A stretch of DNA of 64,000 nucleotides from Burkholderiales bacterium (GCA_016790165.1 JAEUPL010000021.1:62001-126000); one strand, 5' to 3'. Positions 55,914 to 64,000 are shown, counted from the stretch's first letter. The notes: a model not told the origin generated them from the sequence alone. Translations and numbers: made by a program.

Positions 55914-56378
55914 TCAAGCGGCGAGGCCGGCCTTGACCGCCTTGACGATGTTTTGGTAGCCCGTGCAACGACACATGTTGCCATCGAGCGCCTCACGGAT
56001 CTGCTCATCCGTGGCATTGGGCAGTTTGCCTTTGAGTTCGCACGCGCTCATCACCATGCCCGGCGTGCAGAAACCGCACTGCAAACCGTGGTGCTCCTTA
56101 AATGCTGCCTGCATTGGATGCATCGTACCGTCAGCGGCTGCCAGCCCTTCGATCGTCGTGACCTCAGCGCCGTTCGCCTGGGCCGCCAGCAAATTGCAGG
56201 ATTTCACGGCCCGGCCGTTGACGTGGACGGTGCAAGCGCCGCATTGCGCCGTGTTGCAACCCACGTGCGTACCTGTCAGTCGCAAGTGTTCTCGTATGAA
56301 GTCGACCAGCAGGGTCGAGGCGGCGATGGCGGCAGTCACAGACTGGCCGTTCACCTTCATGGTGACGTTAACGGTCAT
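55914..56378 (-). CDS. coxS: CoxS-like 2Fe-2S small subunit
   Basis: Small iron-sulfur subunit, 154 aa. N-terminal plant-type cluster Cys C41, C46, C49, C61 ([16 protein letters not shown]...C) and C-terminal cluster C101, C104, C136, C138 ([14 protein letters not shown]). Start ATG 56378 with GAGGAG upstream. First gene of the operon coxS-L-M-D-E-G, about 75 nt downstream of the predicted sigma-54 transcription start. Confidence 0.96.
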   Translation of the reverse strand: MTVNVTMKVNGQSVTAAIAASTLLVDFIREHLRLTGTHVGCNTAQCGACTVHVNGRAVKSCNLLAAQANGAEVTTIEGLAAADGTMHPMQAAFKEHHGLQCGFCTPGMVMSACELKGKLPNATDEQIREALDGNMCRCTGYQNIVKAVKAGLAA

Positions 56379-56464
56379 GGTGGGCTCCTCACTTTTCGAA
56401 AATCATCGCAATGCAACAACACACCGTTCTCTTGCGCTGCAACATATTGACTTCAACTCATTTT

Positions 56465-56480
56465 TGCAAACTTCGTACCA
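56465..56480 (-). promoter_or_regulatory. Sigma-54 promoter for the coxSLM operon
   Basis: Minus strand reads TGGTACGAAGTTTGCA: GG and GC are exactly 10 bases apart as required for -24/-12 promoters, against the consensus TGGCAC-N5-TTGCA. The inferred start site is near 56453, 75 nt before coxS. The divergent gene encodes a sigma-54 activator, which strengthens the call. Confidence 0.85.
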
Positions 56481-56487
56481 AACGCAA

Positions 56488-56506
56488 CTATGGATGGCAT
56501 CCATAG
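56488..56506. promoter_or_regulatory. 19-bp perfect palindrome beside the -24 box
   Basis: CTATGGATGGCATCCATAG: 9-bp arms around one central G, 8 bp upstream of the -24 element. Activators usually bind farther upstream, so this may instead be a site for a repressor or for autoregulation of the divergent gene. Confidence 0.6.
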
Positions 56507-56804
56507 TGTCCAGATGCCCGTTGGAAGGCGACGTTCCGCAATCGTGTGCGCCACCAATCTCCGCGGCGCACGCGCAGATCGTGTCAAATTGGAACACTCC
56601 GCACAACCGACCGTAGCACACCGATCAGATAGACTGCTCCAACTCGCCACGCCGTCCTTTCTCGGTGTGACCGCTGTGATGCGGAACGCGTTTGGTAGCG
56701 ACGGTCGCCCTCACTACGTCTGCTCGGAAGAGATGGCGGGGAGCTGTGCTCTGGAGGGATCACAGGTCGGAGAATTTGCAGAAATCGGCACGCATGGAGG
56801 AGCT

Positions 56805-58859
56805 ATGTACGCGCCGCAGTCCCCGTTGTCACCTACCCCACCCGGTGTGATCGACGCCTATCATGGCGACCCGCACGCAACGTTGATCGAAACGTCGTGG
56901 GACCGGAGTCGTGGCTTCGGGCTCCGTGCGCACGAGTCGCAAGACTTTCACACCATTGCGACGACCGACCTGCGTCTGCTGCGCGAGCAGAACAGCGAGT
57001 TGATGCGGCATGCCGCTCCGGTGATGGAGACTCTGCACCAGCAGATCGTCGACACAGACAGCATGGTCGTGCTGACCGATGCGCAAGGCGTCGTGCTGCA
57101 CTCGATTGGAGACGACAGCTTTGAGCAGCAAGCCGCCAAGGTGGCGCTACGTCCTGGCGTCAACTGGGGCGAGGCGCAAAAGGGGACCAATGCAATTGGC
57201 ACGTCGATTCACGAGCGTACGCCTGTCGTTGTCCATGCTGGCGAGCATTTCCTCACTGCCAATCATGGTCTCACCTGCTCGGCAGCACCGATTTTCGCGC
57301 CCGCGGGAGACCTGCTCGGCGTCCTGGATGTGACTGGCGACTATCGCGGCTTCCATAAGCACACCATGGGACTGGTGCGCATGAGCGCGCAGATGATCGA
57401 AAACACCTTGTTTCGTCGCACGTATTTCGGTCAGCTGATCGTTGCTTTTCACGCGCGCGCAGAATTCATCGGCACGCTGATGGAGGGGTTGCTCGCCATT
57501 GCGCCCGACGGCCGCATCCTGGCCGCCAACCGGAGTGCCTGCCTGCAGACCGAATTGTCGCTTTCATCGATTCGCACCCACACCGCCCTCTCGCTGCTGC
57601 GACGGGCGCCGTCTGAGCTCTTTGAGCTGGCCTATCTCGCGATCAACAAGCCACTGCAATGCGTGTTGCCCAGCGGCGTGCGCATCTCGGCCGTCCCAAC
57701 AACGCATTCCGCTCGCACCTATGCCAAGGCGGCGCAGCAGGCCGGCGCCGAGCCGGCGTCTGTCGAGCGCGGGCCGCGAGTAAGCGCGCATCAGGATCAG
57801 TCAGCGAGCAAGACGGCTGCCTCGACCGGCAAGACCGACCCGACATCGCAGGCATCACGGGTACAGGCCAACTTCGACGACCTCGATTCAGGCGATGCGC
57901 AGGTGGGCAGTGTGATCTCCCGCTTGCGCAGAGTGGCTTCGACCGATGTCAGCGTGCTGCTTGAGGGCGAAACGGGCGCCGGCAAAGAGTGGTTCTCCCT
58001 GGCCATCCACCGCGCGTCAACGCGGCGGGATGGCCCGTTCGTCGCCATTAACTGCGCTGCGGTGCCCGAGGGCCTCATCGAATCAGAACTGTTTGGCTAC
58101 GAGGATGGTGCGTTCACTGGCGCGCGGCGCAGGGGGCATCAGGGCAAGCTGCTTCAGGCGCACGGCGGCACACTGTTTCTCGATGAGATCGGCGACATGC
58201 CGCTCGCGATGCAGGCGCGCCTGTTGCGCGTGCTGCAGGAGCGCGTGGTCACGCCGCTAGGCAGCAACAAGGCGACCCCGGTGGACGTGCGCCTCATCTG
58301 TGCCACTCATATGCGGTTGCGCGACCTGATCAAGACAGGTGCCTTTCGTGACGACTTGTACTACCGCCTCAATGGTCTGACGGTACGCCTACCGGCGCTG
58401 CGCGAACGCAGCGACCTGCGCGAAATCGTCACGCGTTTACTGCATGCTCAAGGCGGGCCGCAATGGCGGCTGGCGCCCGACGTCTGGGCGCTCGTAATGC
58501 GGCACCAGTGGCCCGGCAACCTGCGCCAACTCTCCAACGTACTTGCCACCGCGATGGCCATCGCAGCGCCACACACGGTGATTGCGCGCGACCATCTACC
58601 TGACGATTTTCTGGATGACGTCGCCGAATTGGCTGCGCGTCCCAGCGAACCGACCGCCAACGCGCCGTCAATCCACTCCGACATTCGCAATTCTCACGTT
58701 GCGGGCACTTCGCTTGGCGCTCTCGCGGTTGATGCCATGCAACGCGCGCTTGCCCGCCACCATGGCAACCTATCCGCCGCCGCTCGCGAATTGGGAGTGA
58801 GCCGCAACACGCTCTATCGCAAACTGCCAAAGCGCCCGGGGCGGCCTGCCTCGGTGTAG
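56805..58859 (+). CDS. Sigma-54-dependent activator, AcoR type
   Basis: Bacterial enhancer-binding protein of 684 aa. Start ATG 56805 follows GGAGGAG at the right distance; the frame is open further upstream but lacks a better signal. Domains: N-terminal GAF sensor (about 60-210, HTIATTDLRLLREQNSEL...GVNWGEAQKGTNAIG, cited by ends), a PAS-like linker region (about 210-290), then the AAA+ domain. That domain has Walker A GETGAGKE (388-395), the sigma-54 contact loop GAFTGA (435-440) and GTLFLDEIGDMPL. A Fis-type helix-turn-helix lies at the very C-terminus (NLSAAARELGVSRNTLYRKL). Divergent from coxS and its sigma-54 promoter, hence its likely activator. Confidence 0.92.
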   Translation: MYAPQSPLSPTPPGVIDAYHGDPHATLIETSWDRSRGFGLRAHESQDFHTIATTDLRLLREQNSELMRHAAPVMETLHQQIVDTDSMVVLTDAQGVVLHSIGDDSFEQQAAKVALRPGVNWGEAQKGTNAIGTSIHERTPVVVHAGEHFLTANHGLTCSAAPIFAPAGDLLGVLDVTGDYRGFHKHTMGLVRMSAQMIENTLFRRTYFGQLIVAFHARAEFIGTLMEGLLAIAPDGRILAANRSACLQTELSLSSIRTHTALSLLRRAPSELFELAYLAINKPLQCVLPSGVRISAVPTTHSARTYAKAAQQAGAEPASVERGPRVSAHQDQSASKTAASTGKTDPTSQASRVQANFDDLDSGDAQVGSVISRLRRVASTDVSVLLEGETGAGKEWFSLAIHRASTRRDGPFVAINCAAVPEGLIESELFGYEDGAFTGARRRGHQGKLLQAHGGTLFLDEIGDMPLAMQARLLRVLQERVVTPLGSNKATPVDVRLICATHMRLRDLIKTGAFRDDLYYRLNGLTVRLPALRERSDLREIVTRLLHAQGGPQWRLAPDVWALVMRHQWPGNLRQLSNVLATAMAIAAPHTVIARDHLPDDFLDDVAELAARPSEPTANAPSIHSDIRNSHVAGTSLGALAVDAMQRALARHHGNLSAAARELGVSRNTLYRKLPKRPGRPASV

Positions 58860-58895
58860 GGCATCGCGACGCGAGGCGATTTATCGGGAACGCAC

Positions 58896-59444
58896 TCAGC
58901 GCGGTCGGTAAAACGACAGCTGGACCTCGCCGAGCTTAATGCCAAGTTTGCTCATCGTGGCGTGGTTGAGCATGACGCGGTCGTCTACGAGATACATCCA
59001 GTCGTCAAACTGCACGTCGTATTCCTTGCCGTCCACGGGCAACCGTAGCGTGTACTGCCACCGGAATGCGTTGCCGCGCGCAGTCCCCTCTGCCGTTCCC
59101 ACGACGTCATCTGCGCGCCCGCTGTAGCGGCCATCGCCAAGATGTTTCAAGCGCCACACCCGGCGCTGGCGCTCGCCGTCGCTGTAGACGAATTGCTCGT
59201 CGAGCACGCCGTCTTCGCCGTCCCAGCGGCAGTCCATCGCCACCACAAAGCGGCGCTTGACCAATCCATTGCGGTCGCGGAACACGCCATGCGCTTCAAG
59301 CTTGCCATTGAAATACTGGCGCAGGTCGAGCAGCGGCTTTTCAGCGGCGTAGTCAGCGATCTGCGGCGAAGCGCAACCTGCGAGCACCAGCACTGACGCG
59401 GCAGCAGCCGAAAGCAGCAACGCCCGGCGGGATATCTGACTCAT
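58896..59444 (-). CDS. DUF3833 lipoprotein
   Basis: 182 aa. Signal peptide with twin Arg near the start (MSQISRRALLLSAAAASVLV) and lipobox LAGC with C24 as the lipidated residue. The rest is the DUF3833 lipocalin-like domain (LDLRQYFNGKLEAHGVFRDRNG, FVVAMDCRW, MYLVDDRVMLNHATMSKLG cited as blocks). Start overlaps the MFS stop by 4 bp. Common last or penultimate gene of ECF-sigma-linked cfa operons; function unknown, probably an envelope lipid- or membrane-related role. Confidence 0.9.
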   Translation of the reverse strand: MSQISRRALLLSAAAASVLVLAGCASPQIADYAAEKPLLDLRQYFNGKLEAHGVFRDRNGLVKRRFVVAMDCRWDGEDGVLDEQFVYSDGERQRRVWRLKHLGDGRYSGRADDVVGTAEGTARGNAFRWQYTLRLPVDGKEYDVQFDDWMYLVDDRVMLNHATMSKLGIKLGEVQLSFYRPR

Positions 59445-60751
59445 GGTGACGAAACTCCATCGATAACTGATGTTGGATGCGATTGCCGGGCCGGTGGCGA
59501 TTCCAGTGAGCGGCCGAGCCATAGCAGGGCGCCAAGCGCAACAATCTTCACCACGCACGGCAACACGCCGTAAACCGTGGCCAGCGCCTGGACGGCTGTC
59601 GCGTCACGGGCGCCTGGCGTGTAACCCAGCATGCTGACAAGCGGCAGGGCGACACCAGCCGCAATTGCCAGGTTGAACTTGCTGGCAAAAGTCCACCAGC
59701 CGAACCACGCCCCCTCGGCGCCGTAGCCACCGCCACTTCGCTGCAACGCGCCAGCCAGCAACGCGGCGGGCGCGATCAGCTCGGCCCCAAGCGCAACGCC
59801 GCTGCCGATGCAGACGGCGAGAAACCACAGCTCGGCGCCGGGCGCCAGCCACGCAGCGCCGGCGAAACTCACCGTCGCCAGCAGCATGCTGCCCGCCCAG
59901 CAGCGCAACAGCCCGAAGCGCCCGGTCAAGCGCGTCCAGAGTGGCATCGACAGCGCCGCCGCAGCAAAGTAGGCGAACAGAAACACGGGTTCCCAACCGC
60001 TCGCCTGCAAGCGGTCGCGAATGAAAAAGATGACCAGGTTCGCTGGCACCGCCGCCGCGAAGCCGCTCACCACATAAATCAGCATCAGACGGCGAAACGC
60101 GGCAAATTGCCACGGCGAGCGAGTCGGCGCCGTTGCCGTCGTCGGTGCCGGGCTTGTCGCCGCCGTGTGTGGGAGCGGTGCCCCACGCAGCAGCGTCAGC
60201 GCCAGCAGCGCGAGCGCCGCAAGCAAGCCGCTCAGCGCCGGCCAGCCGAGCATGGCGGGCAGCACGGTCGCCGCGACCACACCGACCAGCGCAAAACTTT
60301 CGCGGCCCGCCACCACGCGCGCTCGCTGCACTGCGTCGCCCCCCCAACGCGCCCCCCAAGCTTGATGCACGATCTGCGCAATGCTGTAGCCAAGATAGGT
60401 AAACACCAGCGCGGTCGCTGCCCAAGCCAGCGTCAAGCCCACGTTTTGGCGCAGCAGCGTGGGGGGCTCGGCAAACAGCACGGCAAAGCCCAGTGCCACG
60501 GCGATAGTCGCAACGGCGGCTACCGTCCATGCACGGCCGCGCGCGAGCACGCGATCCATCACCCGCCCGAGCCAGGGATCCACCACGGCGTCCAGCGCCC
60601 GCACCGCAAGCAGCAACCCGCCAATCACACTCAGCGACAAGCCCCACTGACTCGCCGCGACATTTGCCCACTGCACGTGCAGCGGCAGCGCCACGAAGGC
60701 AAGCGGCAGGCCCAATGCGCCGTAGCGGGCAATCTGGCCGGCGGTCACCAT
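59441..60751 (-). CDS. MFS transporter, glycoside-pentoside-hexuronide (MelB-like) type
   Basis: 436 aa with about 12 hydrophobic segments. The N-terminal block ARYGALGLPLAFVALPLHVQ and the conserved RALDAVVDPWLGRVMDR loop are typical of the MFS_2/GPH branch. ATG at 60751 overlaps the stop of the upstream gene (TGATG); a GTG one codon earlier is possible. The substrate is unknown. In this operon type it accompanies cfa and DUF3833, suggesting lipid or lysophospholipid handling, which is inference. Confidence 0.87.
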   Translation of the reverse strand: MVTAGQIARYGALGLPLAFVALPLHVQWANVAASQWGLSLSVIGGLLLAVRALDAVVDPWLGRVMDRVLARGRAWTVAAVATIAVALGFAVLFAEPPTLLRQNVGLTLAWAATALVFTYLGYSIAQIVHQAWGARWGGDAVQRARVVAGRESFALVGVVAATVLPAMLGWPALSGLLAALALLALTLLRGAPLPHTAATSPAPTTATAPTRSPWQFAAFRRLMLIYVVSGFAAAVPANLVIFFIRDRLQASGWEPVFLFAYFAAAALSMPLWTRLTGRFGLLRCWAGSMLLATVSFAGAAWLAPGAELWFLAVCIGSGVALGAELIAPAALLAGALQRSGGGYGAEGAWFGWWTFASKFNLAIAAGVALPLVSMLGYTPGARDATAVQALATVYGVLPCVVKIVALGALLWLGRSLESPPARQSHPTSVIDGVSSP

Positions 60752-61341
60752 CACGCGCCCTTGCGCCCCAGCAGCGCTTGACGCAGCGCCGGCTCCGAGG
60801 TGGCAGCGGAGAGCCAGATACCGAAGAAGCGCTCACCGAAAGCGCGGTCGCGCAGCGCTTTGCCGGACTTGCCGTTGATAATGAACTCCGACGTTTCGTC
60901 CGCCGGCGCCCATAGGCCGGTGATTCGGTCACCGGCGCCGACGTCAGGGAACGCCTCACGCATGAACGCGAGCCAACGCTCCGATTGCGCGGCGGGGATC
61001 GGCCCGGCGCGCTCCATCTCGCGCAAGGAGCGCTCAGCGATTAGCGAGCCATACAGCGACCGCGCATAACGAAGCTCCAGCGCGATCGGATGCGCGGCGT
61101 AGTTACCGCCGTCGAACGACTGCTCCACCCACAGCAGTGCGTCGTAAATGTGCAGACCGAGAAAGCGCAACGTGCCCCGCCCAGCGAGCCGCGCGGACGG
61201 GCGCCGACGGCGTACCTCGTCGGGCGGACTGTCTGGCCTGTCCTTGTCTGCGGGCACTTGGGCAAGTAACGCCCGTGGCGCGAGTGCAGCGCCCAGACTC
61301 ACCGTGGCAGTCGCAGCAAGCCATTGGCGCCGGTCAGTCAT
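60751..61341 (-). CDS. Chalcone-isomerase-fold protein, secreted
   Basis: 196 aa from ATG 61341. Signal peptide MTDRRQWLAATATVSLGAALAPRALLAQ, possibly recognised by the Tat pathway because of RR near the start. The domain has GRGTLRFLGLHIYDALLWVEQSF and SLIAERSLREMER, matching the chalcone-isomerase-like (fatty-acid-binding-like) family. Such proteins lack a chalcone substrate in bacteria and may bind fatty acids. Overlaps the NTF2-like gene by 8 bp and the MFS gene by 1 bp. Confidence 0.82.
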   Translation of the reverse strand: MTDRRQWLAATATVSLGAALAPRALLAQVPADKDRPDSPPDEVRRRRPSARLAGRGTLRFLGLHIYDALLWVEQSFDGGNYAAHPIALELRYARSLYGSLIAERSLREMERAGPIPAAQSERWLAFMREAFPDVGAGDRITGLWAPADETSEFIINGKSGKALRDRAFGERFFGIWLSAATSEPALRQALLGRKGA

Positions 61342-61804
61342 GGTTGAACTCCGCAGAGGAAAACCGCCGCCGCAGCCAGCGCACTGGGACACCTACGACG
61401 GGCAGATGGGACCAGAGTGTCTCGGTCGGGTCCCAGAAATCGACGTGATCGATCACCACTCCTCGCTCATCAAAGCGAAGCGCCGTGCTGCCGGGCACCA
61501 CGAATGCTCTGCCGTTCAAACCAAACCGAAAATCCCAGCGCAGCATCGCATCGCGCTCGCCCGCAAGTGATTGCTGGATGCTGAACACCGGCCGCTCCAG
61601 CGTGGCGTACATGTGTCGAAAGATACGCTCGATCTCGCCGCGTCCAGTCACATCGTTGAACGGGTCCTTGAAATGGGCGTTCTCCGCGTACCCCGCCAGC
61701 AGCGCTGGCAGTGATGATTCGCCCAGCGTGTTGTAGCGCGTCACCAGCAAGGCAAGTGCCTCTTGCGTCGCTGTGGTAACAGTGGTTGCTGTTGCGACCG
61801 TCAC
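61334..61804 (-). CDS. NTF2-like (SnoaL-type) protein
   Basis: 156 aa, small cone-shaped NTF2 fold. Recognisable features: helix ALALLVTRYNTLGESSLPALLAGYAENAHFKDPFNDVTGRGEIERIF (cited by ends ALALL and IERIF) and the strand HVDFWDPTETLW. Probable ligand-binding or oxidative-stress accessory role; no clear catalytic residues. Its stop overlaps the chalcone-isomerase-like gene by 8 bp and its start overlaps the SDR stop by 4 bp, so the genes are translationally coupled. Confidence 0.82.
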   Translation of the reverse strand: MTVATATTVTTATQEALALLVTRYNTLGESSLPALLAGYAENAHFKDPFNDVTGRGEIERIFRHMYATLERPVFSIQQSLAGERDAMLRWDFRFGLNGRAFVVPGSTALRFDERGVVIDHVDFWDPTETLWSHLPVVGVPVRWLRRRFSSAEFNHD

Positions 61805-62718
61805 GGCGAGATCTCCGCCTTGGTGCCGGGCCGCTGGCGTGCGGCCATCAGTCCGCGCACGATCGCAAGCCGAACGCGGTCAGGCAGATGACGCAGCAGA
61901 TAAAGCCAGCCGGTGAAGCGCTTCGGAAAGTGAATACTGAAACGCCCCGCCGCCAACCCTCGCAGGATCGCCTGCGCCGCCTGCTCGGGCGTCTGAATGG
62001 CCGGCATCGGAAATTCGTTCTTGGCAGTCAGTGGCGTCTGCACAAAACCTGGATTGACCAAATACACATCGATGCCATCGTCGCGCAGGTCACTGTGCAG
62101 CAGCTCGGCCAGATTAATCATCGCGGCTTTGGTCGGCCCATAGACCGTCGCATTGGGCAGTCCCACCAACCCAGCGACGCTGGCGACCATGACCAAGGCA
62201 CCTGTTCGCGACTTGCGCAACTGGGGAACGATGAGTTCGAGTCCGTGGTAGACGCTGCGCAGATTGACGTCGACGATTTGCGATGTGTGCGCCGCATCGA
62301 TCTCCCACGCCCGCATCGGCGCGTAGGCCCCGGCACAGAAGACCACCATGTCGATGCCGCTCCACACGCTGGTGAGTTCGGCGTGAGCATGTGCCCATTG
62401 CTTCGCGCTGGTCGCGTCGAAAGGCAGCACAATCGCATCGCCGCTCGCGTGTTGCGAACGTTTGGCGTCGTCCGCCAGCCGCTTGAGCGCATCACTGCTG
62501 CGCGCCGACACGGCAACGGACGCTCCACGCGCCAGCAACGCGGACGCCAGCGCCGCGCCAATGCCACTCGACGCGCCGATCAGCCACACCCGCTGGCCCT
62601 GCCAGTCGTTGCGCCGGCGGTTCGGCGTACGCCACCACGGCCAGCGTGCCCGGGCTGTTGCGCTTTGCGACCGGGGCGCTACGGCCGGCGGCGATTTCCC
62701 GACGAACTGATGGCTCAT
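61801..62718 (-). CDS. Short-chain dehydrogenase/reductase
   Basis: 305 aa; the first ~40 residues are a basic, low-complexity leader before VWLIGASSGIGAALASALLARG (cofactor loop 48-54). NAG-like FCAGAYA, catalytic Ser in MVASVAG and Tyr/Lys in VYGPTKAAM. Classical SDR, probably NADP(H)-dependent. The substrate is not evident; in cfa operons it travels with FAD oxidoreductase and DUF1365 genes. Overlaps cfa and NTF2-like genes by 4 bp each. Confidence 0.9.
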   Translation of the reverse strand: MSHQFVGKSPPAVAPRSQSATARARWPWWRTPNRRRNDWQGQRVWLIGASSGIGAALASALLARGASVAVSARSSDALKRLADDAKRSQHASGDAIVLPFDATSAKQWAHAHAELTSVWSGIDMVVFCAGAYAPMRAWEIDAAHTSQIVDVNLRSVYHGLELIVPQLRKSRTGALVMVASVAGLVGLPNATVYGPTKAAMINLAELLHSDLRDDGIDVYLVNPGFVQTPLTAKNEFPMPAIQTPEQAAQAILRGLAAGRFSIHFPKRFTGWLYLLRHLPDRVRLAIVRGLMAARQRPGTKAEISP

Positions 62719-63968
62719 GATGTCGCCGCCTTGCGCAGGTGAAAATGCATGACGTCCGTGCGACCGCTGTCGAAGCCCGCCTCGCAGTACGCAAGATACA
62801 GGCGCCAGATGCGGATGAACGGCTCGTCGAACCCTAGCGCGCGCACCTCGTTCAAGGTGGCTTCGAATCCGGAACGCCAGCGGCGGAGCGTCTCGGCGTA
62901 ATCTTTGCCAAAAGCAAATGATTCCAGCGTGCTGAGGCCGGCCTTGCCCGCCTCGCAGCGAAAGCGCGTCGGCGCTGGCAGCATGCCGCCGGGGAAGATG
63001 AATTGCTGAATGAAATCAGTGCCGCGGCGATAGTGCTCAAACTGCGCATCATCAATCGTGATGCTCTGGATCAGCGCTTCGCCTCCTGGCGCCAGCCGTG
63101 CGGCCACCGTGTCGAAGTAACCGGGCCAGTACTGCTCGCCGACGGCCTCAAACATCTCGATCGACACCGCGGCGTCGTAAGTACCGGTGAGATCACGATA
63201 GTCACGGAACTCAAGTTTGGCCAAGCCATCAAGTCCGGCGCGGCGAATACGCTCGTGGGCAAACTCCAACTGCGCCCGCGAAACGGTGATGCCATGCACG
63301 TGAATGCCGCGCGCCGCCGCGTATTCAGCAAAACCACCCCAGCCGCAGCCAATCTCCAATACGCGCTGGCCCGGTCGCAGGCGCAGGACATCAATGATGC
63401 GTTGATACTTGCGGTGCTGGGCGCTCGCCAGCGGCAATGAGAAATCGCCCGCGAACAATGCTGACGAGTAAGTCCACGTGCTGTCGAGCCATAGACGATA
63501 GAAATCGTTGCCGAGGTCGTAGTGCGCGTGAATGTTGCGCTTACTGCCCGCCTTGGAGTTGCGATTGAGCAAATGACGGATGCGATGCACGAGACCAGCG
63601 AAGCCACTCGAGTGGACCAGCTTCGCGACGACCTGCTCGTTGGCAATGGCGAGCCGCAACAACGCCGTGAGGTCCGCTGAATCCACCCAGCCGTCGCGCA
63701 GCGCCTCGGCGAAACCGATGTCGCCACCGCTCAGTACCTTGCCGCACGCTCGCCAGTCCGCGATGGCAAGATGTGCCGGCGCACTGCCGTCCGCGCTGGC
63801 GCGGCCAAACGAGAGGTGGCGACCATCCGGCGTATGTACGACAAGCTGCCCGTGCTGTAGCTGCTCCAGCGCGCGCAGAAAGGCCCGCGCTGTGAGCGGG
63901 ATGCGCTGCTTGTGCCGCGCATGTGCGATGCCGTGGGTGCCGGTGTTCAGGCTATCGGTGGTCGACAT
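62715..63968 (-). CDS. cfa: Cyclopropane-fatty-acyl-phospholipid synthase
   Basis: SAM-dependent methylene transfer to unsaturated acyl chains of membrane phospholipids, raising resistance to oxidative and acid stress. 417 aa. SAM motif VLEIGCGWGGFAEYAAARG (203-221), ISHHYDLGNDFY-like block IHAHYDLGNDFYRLWLD, and AVSIEMFEAVGEQYWPGYF. C-terminal FGKDYAETLRRWRSGFEATL is typical. The start overlaps nothing, but an open frame ends 2 bp upstream. Confidence 0.95.
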   Translation of the reverse strand: MSTTDSLNTGTHGIAHARHKQRIPLTARAFLRALEQLQHGQLVVHTPDGRHLSFGRASADGSAPAHLAIADWRACGKVLSGGDIGFAEALRDGWVDSADLTALLRLAIANEQVVAKLVHSSGFAGLVHRIRHLLNRNSKAGSKRNIHAHYDLGNDFYRLWLDSTWTYSSALFAGDFSLPLASAQHRKYQRIIDVLRLRPGQRVLEIGCGWGGFAEYAAARGIHVHGITVSRAQLEFAHERIRRAGLDGLAKLEFRDYRDLTGTYDAAVSIEMFEAVGEQYWPGYFDTVAARLAPGGEALIQSITIDDAQFEHYRRGTDFIQQFIFPGGMLPAPTRFRCEAGKAGLSTLESFAFGKDYAETLRRWRSGFEATLNEVRALGFDEPFIRIWRLYLAYCEAGFDSGRTDVMHFHLRKAATS

Positions 63969-63970
63969 GG

Positions 63971-64000
63971 TCAGGCTCTTCCTTCTTTGCTGTCGGTCAT
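63971..64000 (-). CDS. C-terminal end of an upstream gene (cut by window edge)
   Basis: On the minus strand the last 10 codons, ending TGA at 63971, read MTDSKEGRA then stop, 2 bp before the cfa start. The close spacing suggests an upstream operon member; by analogy with ECF-sigma/cfa operons a DUF1365 or FAD-oxidoreductase gene would be expected. It is too short to identify. Confidence 0.35.
   Translation of the reverse strand: MTDSKEGRA

Larger units (their letters stand above)
56379..56804. other. Divergent regulatory region between coxS and its sigma-54 activator
   Basis: 426 bp with no gene: an open frame continues upstream of the activator, but its conserved start and ribosome-binding site are at 56805. 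It holds the sigma-54 promoter (56465-56480), a 19-bp palindrome (56488-56506), an inverted repeat GTGCGCC/GGCGCAC (56546-56571) and GGAA/TTCC (56523-56537). The last two are candidate activator sites, 66-106 bp upstream of the -24 element. Confidence 0.6.

Noticed and set aside
56490-56804. N-terminal extension of the sigma-54 activator
   Set aside because: The frame is open, but the residues are not GAF-like and the GGAGGAG-ATG signal is at 56805; the extension also overlaps the promoter palindrome.

Overview
The window looks like a chromosomal segment of a GC-rich betaproteobacterium, most likely Burkholderiales-like. The evidence is the gene order bamB-der-hfq-hflX-hflK-hflC, a Bug-type (TTT receptor) binding protein, an AcnD/PrpF methylcitrate pathway, IclR/PcaR-type aromatic regulation and a large TCA-cycle gene block. 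No phage genes, insertion sequences, CRISPR arrays, rRNA or tRNA genes were recognised. The accessory signal lies in intergenic repeats, small unknown genes and catabolic operons.

Layout. (1) 1-6037, plus strand: end of bamB, then der, hfq, hflX, hflK, hflC and a DUF2065 gene. (2) 6184-19536, minus strand: gntR, sdhCDAB, sdhE, gltA, odhA, odhB, a small unknown gene, lpd and zapE. (3) 19801-32311, plus strand: mdh, then the methylcitrate genes prpB-(unknown secreted)-prpC-(unknown)-acnD-prpF, an AbrB/VapC-type toxin-antitoxin pair and acnB. Together (2) and (3) hold citrate synthase, aconitase B, 2-oxoglutarate dehydrogenase, succinate dehydrogenase and malate dehydrogenase next to propionate oxidation. 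(4) 32499-35490: a secreted delta-60 repeat protein and aroB. (5) 35804-47276: a Bug receptor, pcaF, pcaJ, pcaI, a complete branched-chain-type ABC transporter (livKFGMH), a two-gene version of 3-dehydroshikimate dehydratase (TIM barrel plus HPPD-like protein) and a divergent IclR/PcaR-type regulator. This reads as uptake and conversion of shikimate-type or aromatic compounds into protocatechuate and through the last steps of the beta-ketoadipate pathway. (6) 47312-49795: an S33-type alpha/beta hydrolase and a MoeB/ThiF-like protein. (7) 49877-58859: a form-II CO-dehydrogenase-like molybdenum hydroxylase operon (coxS-L-M-D-E-G order), preceded by a canonical sigma-54 promoter and a divergent sigma-54 activator. 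(8) 58896-64000, minus strand: cfa, SDR, NTF2-like, chalcone-isomerase-like, MFS and DUF3833 genes, an arrangement known from ECF sigma (RpoE/ChrR-type) photo-oxidative stress operons.

Most notable. Three intergenic copies (6047-6168, 21058-21179, 28644-28766) of a 122-123 bp dyad-symmetric element share the ends AACAGCTTTTT / AAAAAGCTGTT, an inner ACG...GGTC block at fixed offset and a GTCGAC or GTCGAT at the exact centre. One copy supplies the ribosome-binding region of prpB. Other repeat families (GTAGGGTGGGC and AGGACGAAGGACG types) sit between the odh, glt and mdh genes. Clear candidate operators are a perfect 30-bp palindrome between gntR and mdh, a PcaU/PobR-like triple TGTGCG site upstream of the IclR gene, and repeated TCATACC boxes at the toxin-antitoxin promoter.
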